Shown one piece after another: positions 7,516 through 16,593 of a DNA stretch of 64,000 nucleotides. A program made the position numbers and the translations under genes. Numbering within the stretch: the stretch's first letter is position 1; the number at the start of each line of letters is the position of its first letter. The notes beneath the pieces are model-generated. The model saw nothing but the letters and a program-made list of their open reading frames with translations, was not told the origin of the DNA and did not search any database. The stretch comes from Nitrosomonas sp. JL21. GTDB lineage: Bacteria; Pseudomonadota; Gammaproteobacteria; Burkholderiales; Nitrosomonadaceae. The stretch spans positions 1-64,000 of the forward strand of contig NZ_QRCB01000021.1 of the NCBI RefSeq assembly GCF_009833095.1. Reading direction: 5' to 3'.

Positions 7516-10245
7516 ATGGCGGATAAACAACCACAAGCATCGGCGTTACCAGAATCTGACTTTGCATGGCATAGTCATTCGCCGCAGCAGGCGATTGAAC
7601 TTCTGCGCTCGACGCTTGCTGGATTGTCGCGACAGGAAGCGCAGCGGCGCTTCGAACAGTATGGCGCTAATTCTCTGCCACCACCTCAGCAGAAAAATGC
7701 GATGCTCCGCTTTCTGCAGCAATTTCATAATGTGCTGATCTATATTTTGATCGCCGCGGCGGTCATGACGGCTTTTTGGGCGCATTGGATCGATAGTGCA
7801 GTCATTATCGGCGTAGTCGTGATTAATGCCTTGATTGGTTTTATTCAAGAAGGTAAAGCCGAAAAAGCCTTGAATGCCATTCGGCATATGCTGTCATTGA
7901 ATGCGGTAGTAATGCGCGAAAACGCATCCCATTCTATTGCTGCTGAACAATTGGTGCCTGGAGATATCGTGTTGCTGCAGTCTGGAGATAAGGTACCTGC
8001 CGATATTCGGTTGATCCGTTGTAAGAATATGCGGATTGAAGAGGCAGTGTTGACGGGTGAATCGGAAGCTGTGGACAAATCCATTCACGCGGTCGATTCA
8101 AGAACGGTAATTGCCGATCGTTCATGTATCGCCTACTCCGGCACATTGGTTGTATACGGTCAAGGAACAGGTGTAGTGATCGCAACGGGTCAGCATACTG
8201 AAATTGGCCGCATCAGCCAGATGATCGCCAAGGTGGATAGACTGGCTTCGCCATTGTTGAGGCAAATGGCGATCTTTGGGCGTTGGTTGACGCTGGCGAT
8301 TGTGCTGCTCGCTACGGCAATTTTCATGTACGGGCTGCTGCTGCACGATTATCCGGTACAGGAAATGTTGATGGCCGCGATCAGCATGGCGATTGCCGCA
8401 ATTCCGGAAGGATTGCCTGCGATCATGACGATTTCGTTGGCGCTGGGCGTGCAGAACATGGCGCGCCATCATGCCATCGTGCGCAGATTGCCGGCGGTCG
8501 AGTCACTCGGCGCGGTGACGGTGATCTGCACGGATAAGACCGGTACGTTGACGCGCAATGAAATGACCGTGCGAACAGTGATTACTGTGGATCATCAATT
8601 ATTAGTCAGTGGCGTGGGGTATGCGCCCAGCGGCGGTTTCAGCAGGCAGGGAAAGGAGTTGCAGATGGCTGATCATGCCGATTTGTTGACTTTGTGTCGC
8701 GCTGGACTATTGTGCAATGATGCGGTACTTCAGCAGCACGACGATTCGTGGGTCAACCAAGGAGATCCGACCGAAGTTGCATTGATCACCTTGGCGATGA
8801 AAGCCAAGCTGGATCCTGTCAATGAGCGTGCAGCCCTGCCTCGGGCCGATGTGATCCCTTTTGAATCGGAGCATCGATTCATGGCGACGCTGCACGATGA
8901 TTCAGCCGGACAATCTGTCGTTTACATCAAGGGTGCGCCGGAAGAAGTGCTGTCGATGTGCAGTCATCAACGTAGTTCAAGTGAGGATCAGTTGATTGAT
9001 CAGGATTTCTGGCATAGCAAAATTCAGCAAGAAAGCGCCGCCGGGCAACGGTTATTGGCGATCGCCTGTTGGGTGCCGCGTGCCAAGTTGCAGACATTGG
9101 CATTCGCTGATGTCAGAGAAGCGGGGGCTACGCTGCTTGGGTTGGTAGGAATGATCGACCCACCCAGAGAAGAAGCGATTGCTGCTGTGCGCAAATGCCA
9201 TGCTGCCGGCATTCGCGTCAAAATGATCACGGGTGATCATCGCGCGACGGCTTGCGCCATCGGAGCTCAACTGGGCATTGGAGATGGATTGCATGTAGTC
9301 GCGGGGAGTGAACTGGATGAAATGGATGATACTAAGTTACGCAGAATAGCTGCGGATATGGATATTTTCGCTCGGGCCAACCCCGAACATAAATTGCGAC
9401 TGGTCAGAGCGCTGCAAGAAAATGGCGATATCGTCGCAATGACGGGCGATGGTGTGAACGATGCTCCAGCATTGAAACGGGCAGATATTGGCGTGGCGAT
9501 GGGGCAGAAAGGGACTGAAGTGGCGAAAGAGGCCGCCGAAATGGTGCTGATGGATGATAATTTTGCTTCGATTGCATATGCCGTGGAAGAAGGTCGGACG
9601 GTCTACGACAATATACGCAAGACCTTGGTTTATATTCTGCCGACCAGTTGCGGTGGGGCTGGCATTTTAATGCTTGCGGTGCTTCTGGGCATGGCGTTGC
9701 CGATCACGCCGGTGCAGATTCTATGGATCAATATGGTAACGACAGTCACCCTGGCTATTTCATTATCCTTTGAGCGCCCCGAGACAGGTGTCATGTCCCG
9801 TCCGCCTCAAGATCCCCATGCTCCTATTTTGTCGGGTTTCCTGATATGGCGTATCGTTTTTGTGGCATTGCTGATGATTGGCGGCGGCTTTGCGTTATAT
9901 TTTCTCGAGATCATGCAAGGTTTCAGCATCGAATTCAGCCGGACAGTGGTGGTGAATGTGCTGGTGATGGGTCAAATTGTATATCTGTACAATTGCCGCT
10001 ATTTGCTGGCTCCCGTCTTGTCGCGCGAGGGATTGCTGGGTAATCGCTATATTCTGGTTTCGATTGGCTTGTTAGTGATTGTTCAGTTGGCATTTACTTA
10101 TTTACCGGTCATGCAGCAGTTATTTGGAACGACTGACCTGACTGTGGCTGCCTGGGGGCGCATTGTTGCATTCGGGCTGATCGTGTTCTTAGCCGTAGAG
10201 TTGGAGAAATACGTGATTGCTCGCAGTAGCGCTGATGCTGCGTGA
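7516..10245 (+). CDS. P-type (P2-like) cation-transporting ATPase
   Basis: A 909-residue pump. In order: an N-terminal cation ATPase domain, the actuator motif VLTGESEAV, the membrane motif IPEGLPAIMTISLALG, the phosphorylation site ICTDKTGTLT with Asp340, the nucleotide-binding domain (VVYIKGAPEEVL), the hinge TGDGVNDAPA and about six C-terminal helices (INMVTTVTLAISLSFE). PEGLP marks the type II group (Ca2+, Na+ or related), not copper or zinc pumps, which have CPx. The ion cannot be read from the sequence. The ATG at 7516 has AAGGA 7 nt upstream. Confidence 0.9.
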   Translation: MADKQPQASALPESDFAWHSHSPQQAIELLRSTLAGLSRQEAQRRFEQYGANSLPPPQQKNAMLRFLQQFHNVLIYILIAAAVMTAFWAHWIDSAVIIGVVVINALIGFIQEGKAEKALNAIRHMLSLNAVVMRENASHSIAAEQLVPGDIVLLQSGDKVPADIRLIRCKNMRIEEAVLTGESEAVDKSIHAVDSRTVIADRSCIAYSGTLVVYGQGTGVVIATGQHTEIGRISQMIAKVDRLASPLLRQMAIFGRWLTLAIVLLATAIFMYGLLLHDYPVQEMLMAAISMAIAAIPEGLPAIMTISLALGVQNMARHHAIVRRLPAVESLGAVTVICTDKTGTLTRNEMTVRTVITVDHQLLVSGVGYAPSGGFSRQGKELQMADHADLLTLCRAGLLCNDAVLQQHDDSWVNQGDPTEVALITLAMKAKLDPVNERAALPRADVIPFESEHRFMATLHDDSAGQSVVYIKGAPEEVLSMCSHQRSSSEDQLIDQDFWHSKIQQESAAGQRLLAIACWVPRAKLQTLAFADVREAGATLLGLVGMIDPPREEAIAAVRKCHAAGIRVKMITGDHRATACAIGAQLGIGDGLHVVAGSELDEMDDTKLRRIAADMDIFARANPEHKLRLVRALQENGDIVAMTGDGVNDAPALKRADIGVAMGQKGTEVAKEAAEMVLMDDNFASIAYAVEEGRTVYDNIRKTLVYILPTSCGGAGILMLAVLLGMALPITPVQILWINMVTTVTLAISLSFERPETGVMSRPPQDPHAPILSGFLIWRIVFVALLMIGGGFALYFLEIMQGFSIEFSRTVVVNVLVMGQIVYLYNCRYLLAPVLSREGLLGNRYILVSIGLLVIVQLAFTYLPVMQQLFGTTDLTVAAWGRIVAFGLIVFLAVELEKYVIARSSADAA

Positions 10246-10276
10246 TGCTGAGCAATTAGGGTTGATTGCTTAACTG

Positions 10277-11002
10277 TTATCGTCGTCCATCATACCAGAT
10301 CGGGAGTTTCTTCTTATCGTGCAGTACCTTGCGAGGACTGAGCATGACACTCAAGATTTGTTGCGCTATTTCCCGGCCCGAATAGAGTTGAACTTTTCGT
10401 GGGGAAGTTACCAGTGGGTGCTGAGTGAGAATGGTAAATTTCAGGTTGTGCTGGCGCCCCCATCGTTTTAACAGGCGGCTCAGGTCGATTTCGTCGGCTG
10501 CGAACATTTCCTGATTGAATCCTCCGACTTCTCTAAAAGCATCGGTGCGGCATACCACCAACGCGCCAGAGGCCCAGCGGCACAGCACCGAGGTCGTTGT
10601 CCATAAGTGCATTGCAACAGCGCCCCACCAGGGTAAATTGGGCATGTGCATGACGCTGCCGCAACCCACATATTCATTCGATTCGATCATGTTGAAAATA
10701 TCCGACATCATCCCAGCATTGAGCAAACTATCCGCATCAACAAATAACAACCAATCGCCCGTCGCAGCTGCAGCGCCGGTGTTGCGCGCGCGGCCAATCT
10801 GATTGATGGGTTCAAACACTACTTTTGCACCCGCTTTCTTCGCAAGTTTTGCTGTGTTATCTGTGGAATTATTATCGACGACGATGACTTCATGCCTGAA
10901 GCCGGATTTCTGATGGGCTGTCAATGAATGAGCAACCGAGTTCAGGCAATCAAGAATTAATTGTTCTTCATTGAAGGCGGGAATAATGACTGAAAGGTAC
11001 AT
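10277..11002 (-). CDS. Family 2 glycosyltransferase
   Basis: 241 residues from MYLSVIIPAFNEE. GT-A fold signs are VIIPAFNEE, VIVVDNNSTDNT and the DxD-type metal site FVDAD. An acceptor or catalytic region follows (GGFNQEMFAADEIDLSRLLKR contains the ED/E motif). No transmembrane helices are evident, so it is a cytosolic or peripheral sugar transferase; donor and acceptor are unknown. It converges on the P-type ATPase gene. A TTG or ATG about 10 codons upstream is possible, but the conserved fold begins at 11002. Confidence 0.85.
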   Translation of the reverse strand: MYLSVIIPAFNEEQLILDCLNSVAHSLTAHQKSGFRHEVIVVDNNSTDNTAKLAKKAGAKVVFEPINQIGRARNTGAAAATGDWLLFVDADSLLNAGMMSDIFNMIESNEYVGCGSVMHMPNLPWWGAVAMHLWTTTSVLCRWASGALVVCRTDAFREVGGFNQEMFAADEIDLSRLLKRWGRQHNLKFTILTQHPLVTSPRKVQLYSGREIAQQILSVMLSPRKVLHDKKKLPIWYDGRR

Positions 11003-11397
11003 AGCGGATCTCAGAGGGTTTTTATTGATCACGATAGTATCGCTAAACTGACCAAAACAAAAATAATCCTCTAAACCCAGTAACCGGAAATTCTCATGTG
11101 GATCAGGCTGGGTCTATTGAAAACAAGTCGACATTATCCAATGTTCTGTGATTATCTGGCGCTAGTAATTTTGCTACTCGACTGCATATCACGATTTCTA
11201 ATACCTAATAAATAGTGAAATCCGATCTTTCATTTTTCGTGATGAGTCGTAAGTGGGCAGTTTGATATAGAATGAATTCTGCGGACTTCAGCGCGAGCCT
11301 CAAGTTAAATACAATCTTATGGTTTCTTACTTAAGTTTTTTTATTTTCCTGTCGGTGAAGTTAATTGAAGTTCCGATATTTAATTTTCGGAGGTTGT
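11003..11397. other. Intergenic region upstream of cytochrome c peroxidase gene
   Basis: 395 bp between divergent genes, holding their promoters. A GATATAGAAT-like -10 is visible near 11261-11270, but no matching -35 was found. No ORF with a ribosome-binding site, no repeat copy and no strong palindrome were seen. Confidence 0.5.
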
Positions 11398-12450
11398 ATG
11401 AAAGTATTATTTTTCTTGGCGCTCATAATGAGTTTCCCAGGCTTCGCTCAAAGCGAACCTGATTCACAGCAAAAATCTCACACCGATGAGCATACTCATG
11501 ACATGCACAAGGGTCATCATCACGGTCACATGGAAGGGATGCATGGCGGCCATCACAAGCTTGATAAAGTGACTTTGAAGCAATTTTTTGAGCCTTTGCC
11601 AGCATCCATTATCGATGAAAAGAAGAATGCCGCGCTGATTGCACTGGGCAAAAAGCTCTACTTGGAGCCTCGGCTTTCCATCAATGATACGATTTCCTGT
11701 AATTCGTGCCATCGCTTGGATAATTTTGGCGTGGATAGTCAAGTCACATCGCCTGGTCACGATGGAAAACGCGGCGGCAGAAATTCACCGACCACTATGA
11801 ATGCAGCCCTTCATATCGCCCAGTTCTGGGATGGCCGCGCGAAGGATGTTGAAGAACAATCGTTGGGTCCCATATTGAATCCGGTTGAAATGGGCATGCC
11901 GAACGAAGCTGCGATAGTCAATAAACTCAGAAAGATAGATGAGTATAATGTGTTGTTTACAGAGGTTTTCAAAGGTGAGAAAGAGCCCATTCAACCAAAA
12001 AATATTGCGAAAGCAATTGGTGCTTTTGAACGTACTCTTTTGACACCTTCGCGGTTTGATGATTTCCTCAATGGCGATGAGAATGCCTTGAATGAAACCG
12101 AAAAGCGCGGTCTACAGAAATTTGTGAAAATGGGTTGTGCAATGTGCCACAATGGTGTAGCCCTTGGTGGAAACATGTATAAAAAGCTTGGCATGGTCGA
12201 GCCGTATAAAACTGCTGATGAGGGAAGATTCGTCATCACTGGCCTGGAAATCGATAAAAAGGTGTTCAAAGTGCCGAGCCTTAGAAATGTCACCAAGACA
12301 GGGCCTTATTTTCATGATGGTTCAGTCGCAACCTTGGACGATGCAATCGAGGAAATGGCAGAACACCAGCTTGGTCGTGAAGTAGGCCCAGGATTCATTG
12401 CAGATGTGAAAGCATTCCTCGGATCACTGACGAGCAAGGGCAAGGAGTAA
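11398..12450 (+). CDS. ccp: Di-haem cytochrome c peroxidase with His-rich N-terminus
   Basis: 350 residues. After a signal peptide (KVLFFLALIMSFPGFAQ) comes an unusual His-rich stretch (11 His in about 28 residues, roughly 28-55). Then comes a CcpA/MauG-type fold with two haem sites: C101NSCH and C247AMCH. Conserved NPVEMGMP and GPYFHDGSV segments are present. The protein would reduce H2O2 in the periplasm with electrons from a small cytochrome. GGAGG lies 4 nt before the ATG; a TTG at 11365 would add a poor N-terminal extension. The family assignment is firm; the metal-binding role of the His stretch is inferred. Confidence 0.9.
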   Translation: MKVLFFLALIMSFPGFAQSEPDSQQKSHTDEHTHDMHKGHHHGHMEGMHGGHHKLDKVTLKQFFEPLPASIIDEKKNAALIALGKKLYLEPRLSINDTISCNSCHRLDNFGVDSQVTSPGHDGKRGGRNSPTTMNAALHIAQFWDGRAKDVEEQSLGPILNPVEMGMPNEAAIVNKLRKIDEYNVLFTEVFKGEKEPIQPKNIAKAIGAFERTLLTPSRFDDFLNGDENALNETEKRGLQKFVKMGCAMCHNGVALGGNMYKKLGMVEPYKTADEGRFVITGLEIDKKVFKVPSLRNVTKTGPYFHDGSVATLDDAIEEMAEHQLGREVGPGFIADVKAFLGSLTSKGKE

Positions 12451-12460
12451 AACATCACAG

Positions 12461-12526
12461 GAGCTGATCGAGAAAATGAAGAATTGCAGTCTCGTGTATG
12501 AAAAACATATTGTTCGAGATCAGCTC
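12461..12526 (+). terminator. Inverted repeat after cytochrome c peroxidase gene
   Basis: GAGCTGATC (12461-12469) and GATCAGCTC (12518-12526) are perfect 9-bp inverted repeats, 10 bp after the stop codon, with a 48-bp loop. There is no T-tract, so this is at best an mRNA 3' structure or a Rho-type end. Confidence 0.35.
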
Positions 12527-12649
12527 TTGTAGATCGTAATGCATCGTTAGTTATAGATAGAGTTTTTCAGCAATTGATTAACTTAGGTTTGGATATTTGG
12601 CCTAATGATATATTGATCAGATGATTAGACCGTTTGAGAGGGAACTATC

Positions 12650-13078
12650 GTGAGATTTATGATGATTCCAATTGCATTCCTGGTAGTGGGGTTGTGGGGA
12701 TGCTCGACCACAAAACCCATTCTCTATCCAAATACACATCTGCAATCGGTTGGGAAGGATGCTGCCGAACAGGATATTCAAACCTGTAAGAAGTTGGCTG
12801 AGTCAGCGGGTGCTGATGAAAGTACAAGCAAAGCTGGGAATGTTGCGTCCAGTACCGCGGTTGGGGCAGGTGTCGGGGCTGCCAGTGGTGCGGTGGGTGG
12901 AGCCATTTATGGAGCAGCCGGGCAAGGCTCTATCGTGGGTGCCGTCAGCGGGGCTGTGGCAGGACTGCTCAGAGGAGTTTTGCTGTCTTCAAGATCTTCC
13001 CAGCCCAATCCGGCATATGCGAATTTTGTAACGCGTTGTTTGCAGGAAAGAGGGTATGAAGTCAGTGGATGGCAGTAA
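12650..13078 (+). CDS. Glycine-zipper lipoprotein
   Basis: 142 residues starting GTG, with GAGGGA about 6 nt upstream. The N-terminus is a lipoprotein signal ending LWGC, so the mature protein is lipid-anchored. The middle (about 65-110) is a long Gly/Ala zipper (GAGVGAASGAVGGAIYGAAG), a membrane-inserting pattern common in outer-membrane proteins. The C-terminus NFVTRCLQERGYEVSGWQ is typical of this family. The role is unknown; envelope stability is a guess. Confidence 0.8.
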   Translation: MRFMMIPIAFLVVGLWGCSTTKPILYPNTHLQSVGKDAAEQDIQTCKKLAESAGADESTSKAGNVASSTAVGAGVGAASGAVGGAIYGAAGQGSIVGAVSGAVAGLLRGVLLSSRSSQPNPAYANFVTRCLQERGYEVSGWQ

Positions 13079-13496
13079 GTAGCTACTTGAGTTCTTTGTA
13101 TGATCCTTGATTTCATCAATCATAAGGATACCGTGAATCCGTATGGCATTCATAGGTGAGGCTGAAGGATATTGCTAAATAATCCGAATGTCGTCATTAT
13201 CTATACTATCGAATACTGAGTTGTAGCTCATCTGTTTGAGTTGTCTCATAAATCATTGACATTGTCATCTTTTGTTATTAAAAAGTATCGATTATGATCA
13301 TTGAATTTTTTTCTTGAGCTATTGAGTTTGTTTTGAGAATTATAAGGTTGCGCAGCGAAGTTCATGGTTTTTTGTAAGTAATTGTGTTTGATTTTAAGAA
13401 ATGCAATAAAAAATAGTGCTTAATCCTTAATTTTTTTGTAATTGTGTCGTGATATCAATAGATTCTCTTATGAAAAATTGTTTGGAGACTATTATT
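13079..13496. other. AT-rich intergenic region
   Basis: 418 bp. Near its left end is an imperfect hairpin, ATCCTTGATT-tcatc-AATC(AT)AAGGAT (13103-13129), possibly the transcript end of the lipoprotein gene. The remainder is AT-rich with T-runs and probably carries the promoter of the small acidic protein. No ORF with a credible ribosome-binding site was seen. Confidence 0.5.
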
Positions 13497-13685
13497 ATGA
13501 ACAAAGAGCTTTCGTTTGATGAAGAAATTTATCTGGATGATGATGGCGAAGATGATGCATTGATTGATAGCAAAATTCCAGTGGGTCAATTTGCGCGCAT
13601 CATTGATGAATTTGAAGCACTGAAAGATGATTTTGAGGATGGGGAAGACGACGACATCGACCTGGATTCACTTGGATTACATTAG
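13497..13685 (+). CDS. Small highly acidic protein 1
   Basis: A 62-residue protein with about 24 Asp/Glu and 4 Lys/Arg, very acidic, with runs such as DDDGEDD and EDGEDDDID around a helix-like RIIDEFEALKDDF. No signal peptide. GGAG lies 9 nt before this ATG; an in-frame start at 13449 is less likely. No family was recognised. It lies just upstream of the Nudix gene. A second acidic mini-protein follows that gene, which suggests a shared context. It could be a DNA mimic, a metal or cation binder, or a regulator. Confidence 0.6.
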   Translation: MNKELSFDEEIYLDDDGEDDALIDSKIPVGQFARIIDEFEALKDDFEDGEDDDIDLDSLGLH

Positions 13686-13754
13686 CAATTACTTTGGTTC
13701 GATTCTTTTTATATCTGAAGTGCAGTTGAATTTGCGTTAATATCGAGTTCCTTG

Positions 13755-14375
13755 ATGATGAGGAACATGGGTGTGACGAGAACTGATGTAGAAATTTTCG
13801 AAAAGACGATTTGTTTTGAAGGATTTTTTCGCCTCGAGCGCTATTGTTTGCGCCATCGATTGTTCAATGGTGATTGGAGTCGTCCAATTGTTCGTGAATT
13901 ATTTGAGCGCGGTCATGCTGCCGCAGTTTTGCCTTATGATCCTGTCCGAGATGAAATTATCCTGATTGAGCAATTCCGCGCAGGTGCCTTATCTGCAAAG
14001 GATGGGCCATGGTTGCTCGAAATTGTTGCCGGAATGATAGAGCCTGCAGAAACAGCGGAGCAAGTCATTAAACGGGAAAGTATTGAAGAAGCAGGTTGCG
14101 TTATTACTGATTTAATTCCTCTTTACCATTATTTTGTCAGCCCAGGTGGTACGACAGAACATTTGGCGTTATTTTGTGGTCGAGTGGATGCCACTGATGC
14201 GGGTGGTCTACATGGCGCTATTGATGAAGATGAAGATATCAAAGTTCATGTAATTTCCTTTAATTCTGCGCTTACTTTGTTAATGACCGGCAAAATAAAC
14301 TCCGCCAGTGCAATCATTGCCTTGCAATGGTTGATCTTAAATCGAGAGTATGTTCGGACACGCTGGTTGACTTGA
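13755..14375 (+). CDS. nudF: ADP-ribose pyrophosphatase (Nudix)
   Basis: About 206 residues. The Nudix box GMIEPAETAEQVIKRESIEE, continuing AGCV, fits Gx5Ex7REx2EExG (about residues 92-115). Upstream RPIVRELFERGHAAAVLPYD and downstream YHYFVSPGGTTEHLALFCG are typical of the NudF/TrgB ADP-ribose pyrophosphatase branch, which splits ADP-ribose into AMP and ribose-5-phosphate. ATGs at 13755, 13758 and 13767 all sit near GAGGA, so the exact start is open. Possible nicotinamide or ADP-ribose salvage; no partner genes are adjacent apart from the acidic mini-proteins. Confidence 0.85.
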   Translation: MMRNMGVTRTDVEIFEKTICFEGFFRLERYCLRHRLFNGDWSRPIVRELFERGHAAAVLPYDPVRDEIILIEQFRAGALSAKDGPWLLEIVAGMIEPAETAEQVIKRESIEEAGCVITDLIPLYHYFVSPGGTTEHLALFCGRVDATDAGGLHGAIDEDEDIKVHVISFNSALTLLMTGKINSASAIIALQWLILNREYVRTRWLT

Positions 14376-14613
14376 GTTGAAATAGCAATTTCTTCTGAGA
14401 GATATCGATGTGTAGTAAATAAGCATATAACTCAGCAAAATATCAAATAATCCCTTTCTTGCCGATTCTATTAAACAGGATCCAATTACATTGCGGATCT
14501 ACATCATCAGGCATCTGAATTATCAGTAAAAATCATTTCTTATCGTTGATTCATACGGCGTGACTGCATGTTTTACTGACAGGGTATGCAATAAATGCCA
14601 CAAGGAGGCTGCT

Positions 14614-14784
14614 ATGGCAACGCAAAAACTTTCCACTCAGCTAAGTGATAGTTCAGATCCGATAGATACTGATGTTGACGATGATAGTGTACTCGCAGAT
14701 GGTATGAGTCCTGATAGCCGGATCGTTCAACTGATTGATGAACTTGAAGTGAGTAATGATGAATCTAGCGACGCTGACGATTGA
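14614..14784 (+). CDS. Small highly acidic protein 2
   Basis: 56 residues with about 17 Asp/Glu and only Lys5 and Arg36 as basic residues. A strong ribosome-binding site, AAGGAGG, lies 5 nt upstream, which supports a real gene. RIVQLIDELEV resembles RIIDEFEAL of the acidic protein encoded at 13497-13685, placed before an Asp-rich tail. No known family was recognised. The pair may be diverged duplicates on either side of nudF. Confidence 0.6.
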   Translation: MATQKLSTQLSDSSDPIDTDVDDDSVLADGMSPDSRIVQLIDELEVSNDESSDADD

Positions 14785-14886
14785 ACAATTTAACAACGTG
14801 CTTAAAGCTGGAGCAGCAACGGCATAATCAGCGCCGCACCTTTTCTCCTTCCTGAGGATTAGAAATAGGGCGTTATTTAACAGGTG

Positions 14887-16593
14887 TCAGGTGTGTTGTG
14901 CGCAAACACAATTGCGTCCTCGTTTTTTCGCACTATAAAGTTGCTGGTCAGCAATAGCAATCAATTCATCGAGAGACACGATATTGTTGTTGTGAGCTAC
15001 CCCAAAGCTGGCTGTAAAGGTGAACTTTTCTTGGTTGGCGGGTGCCAGTTCAATCAGGGTAATTCTTTGGCGCACTCGTTCTGCGAAAGTCACCGCATCA
15101 TTCAGTTTGGTTTCAGGAAGAAAGATGAGGAATTCCTCGCCTCCCCAGCGCGACAGGATATCACCGCTACGCGCTTCTTTCTGCAAAGTTTCTGCCAAAC
15201 GGATGAGAATCTGATCTCCCAACGCATGGCCGTAATTGTCATTGAACAATTTGAAGTCGTCGATATCCACCATGATGACTGATGCATGACCACGATTTCG
15301 TAGACTAAGGGACCAAATAGGTTTAACGAATTTATAAAAGGATCTGCGATTGTTGAGATTAGTCAAGGAATCGATATCTGCCATTTTCTCGGCAGTCAAT
15401 TTCTCCCTCTGATTGATATTGAAGCGTTCTGCGAGGGCAAGCGCCAGCAATATGGCATCGCCCATAATACCAATCTCAACAGCACGATATGTCAGTACAT
15501 TAAAAGGAATGATTTCTCCTATCGCACATCCCGTGATAATCCCGCCCACGATTGGACTCGACGATGCAATTAAATAATACTGGGCAAGCTTATCGCCTTT
15601 TTGCAGTGCCATGATGCCAAGTAAGATCATGAGTGCGGAAGATAAAAAGACAAACGCAAGAGAAGCTTGGAGGACGAAGGCATAGTTACTGATCAGTATC
15701 AGAAGCAGAATTATCGCAGAAAAAGTCATGCAGGCCGTGATTACTATTCCATACATGCGCGGCAAGGCCTGCTTGATATTCAGAAAGTGTGCAGCAAAGA
15801 TCAGTCCACTAATGGAACATGCGAGGATCAATAGAGGATTTGCCCATTGTTGCCATTCCGGCAATTCAGGCCATACCCATTGATATCCATGTCCCGTATA
15901 AGAGATATTCAGAACGAAGAAGGACAGCAAATAAATGGAATAGTACAGGTACAGGCTACTGCGCAATCCCAGGTACAGCATCAGATTGTAAGCGACTAGC
16001 CCCAGTATCGCGCCGTATACAAAACCATAACTGTAACTTTGTAATGTTTTCCTACTGTCGAGATCATCGTTACTCATGAAATAGATAGGTAAGACCATGG
16101 CATCCACAGACGCTATCCGGATCAAAACGAGGGTTTCACCCGGTTCAAATGGGTGGCGCGTCACAAAGAATCGATGATTGAACGAGCGCTGTGAGAATTT
16201 CTCGCTATCTCCAAGATGAGAAGTGTTGATGAGCTGATTATGTCGGAGAAAATAAATATCGATTTTGTCCAGCCATGAAGTTTCAAACAATAAATTGCGA
16301 TCGATTGCAGTTTTGCTGGGGTTGTTAACGTTCAGTGCAAGCCATACCGGTTTTGAATCGATACCAAAATTGATCATCGAATGATGGATTGATGAGAACA
16401 ATCCATTTTGATAGGCTTCAAGTGCAGTAGAGAAATCGATGGGAGCATCGGTCGTGCGGTATGCCTGAATATATTGACTCATAGTGCCGGAATATTCTTG
16501 GCTAATATCGATCGTTTTTTGCGCTATTGCTGTACAGGCCCAGCTCCATATTACGATCGTAATAAGACATGGCGTTAAAAAGAATTTATTCAT
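14887..16593 (-). CDS. 7TM-DISM diguanylate cyclase
   Basis: 568 residues. A signal peptide (to TAIAQ) is followed by a periplasmic 7TMR-DISMED2-type sensor domain (about 25-165). Seven membrane helices follow (about 180-385, FVYGAILGLVAYNLMLYLGL onward), then a cytosolic GGDEF domain starting MADIDSLTNLNNRRSFY. The active site is GGEEF near residue 484, with an RSGD I-site five residues upstream. It should make c-di-GMP in response to an extracellular ligand, perhaps a carbohydrate. The ATG at 16593 is chosen because the signal peptide starts there; a start 15 codons upstream is less likely. Confidence 0.9.
   Translation of the reverse strand: MNKFFLTPCLITIVIWSWACTAIAQKTIDISQEYSGTMSQYIQAYRTTDAPIDFSTALEAYQNGLFSSIHHSMINFGIDSKPVWLALNVNNPSKTAIDRNLLFETSWLDKIDIYFLRHNQLINTSHLGDSEKFSQRSFNHRFFVTRHPFEPGETLVLIRIASVDAMVLPIYFMSNDDLDSRKTLQSYSYGFVYGAILGLVAYNLMLYLGLRSSLYLYYSIYLLSFFVLNISYTGHGYQWVWPELPEWQQWANPLLILACSISGLIFAAHFLNIKQALPRMYGIVITACMTFSAIILLLILISNYAFVLQASLAFVFLSSALMILLGIMALQKGDKLAQYYLIASSSPIVGGIITGCAIGEIIPFNVLTYRAVEIGIMGDAILLALALAERFNINQREKLTAEKMADIDSLTNLNNRRSFYKFVKPIWSLSLRNRGHASVIMVDIDDFKLFNDNYGHALGDQILIRLAETLQKEARSGDILSRWGGEEFLIFLPETKLNDAVTFAERVRQRITLIELAPANQEKFTFTASFGVAHNNNIVSLDELIAIADQQLYSAKKRGRNCVCAQHT

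Noticed and set aside
10251..10270. AGCAAT...ATTGCT as a terminator between the ATPase and glycosyltransferase genes
   Set aside because: Only a 6-bp AT-rich stem without a T-tract; not distinguishable from chance.
14415..14560. Possible seventh copy of the intergenic repeat (TAAATAAGCAT and CATCATCAGGCAT blocks)
   Set aside because: The two blocks are in the wrong order relative to the other copies and the core needs gaps to align.
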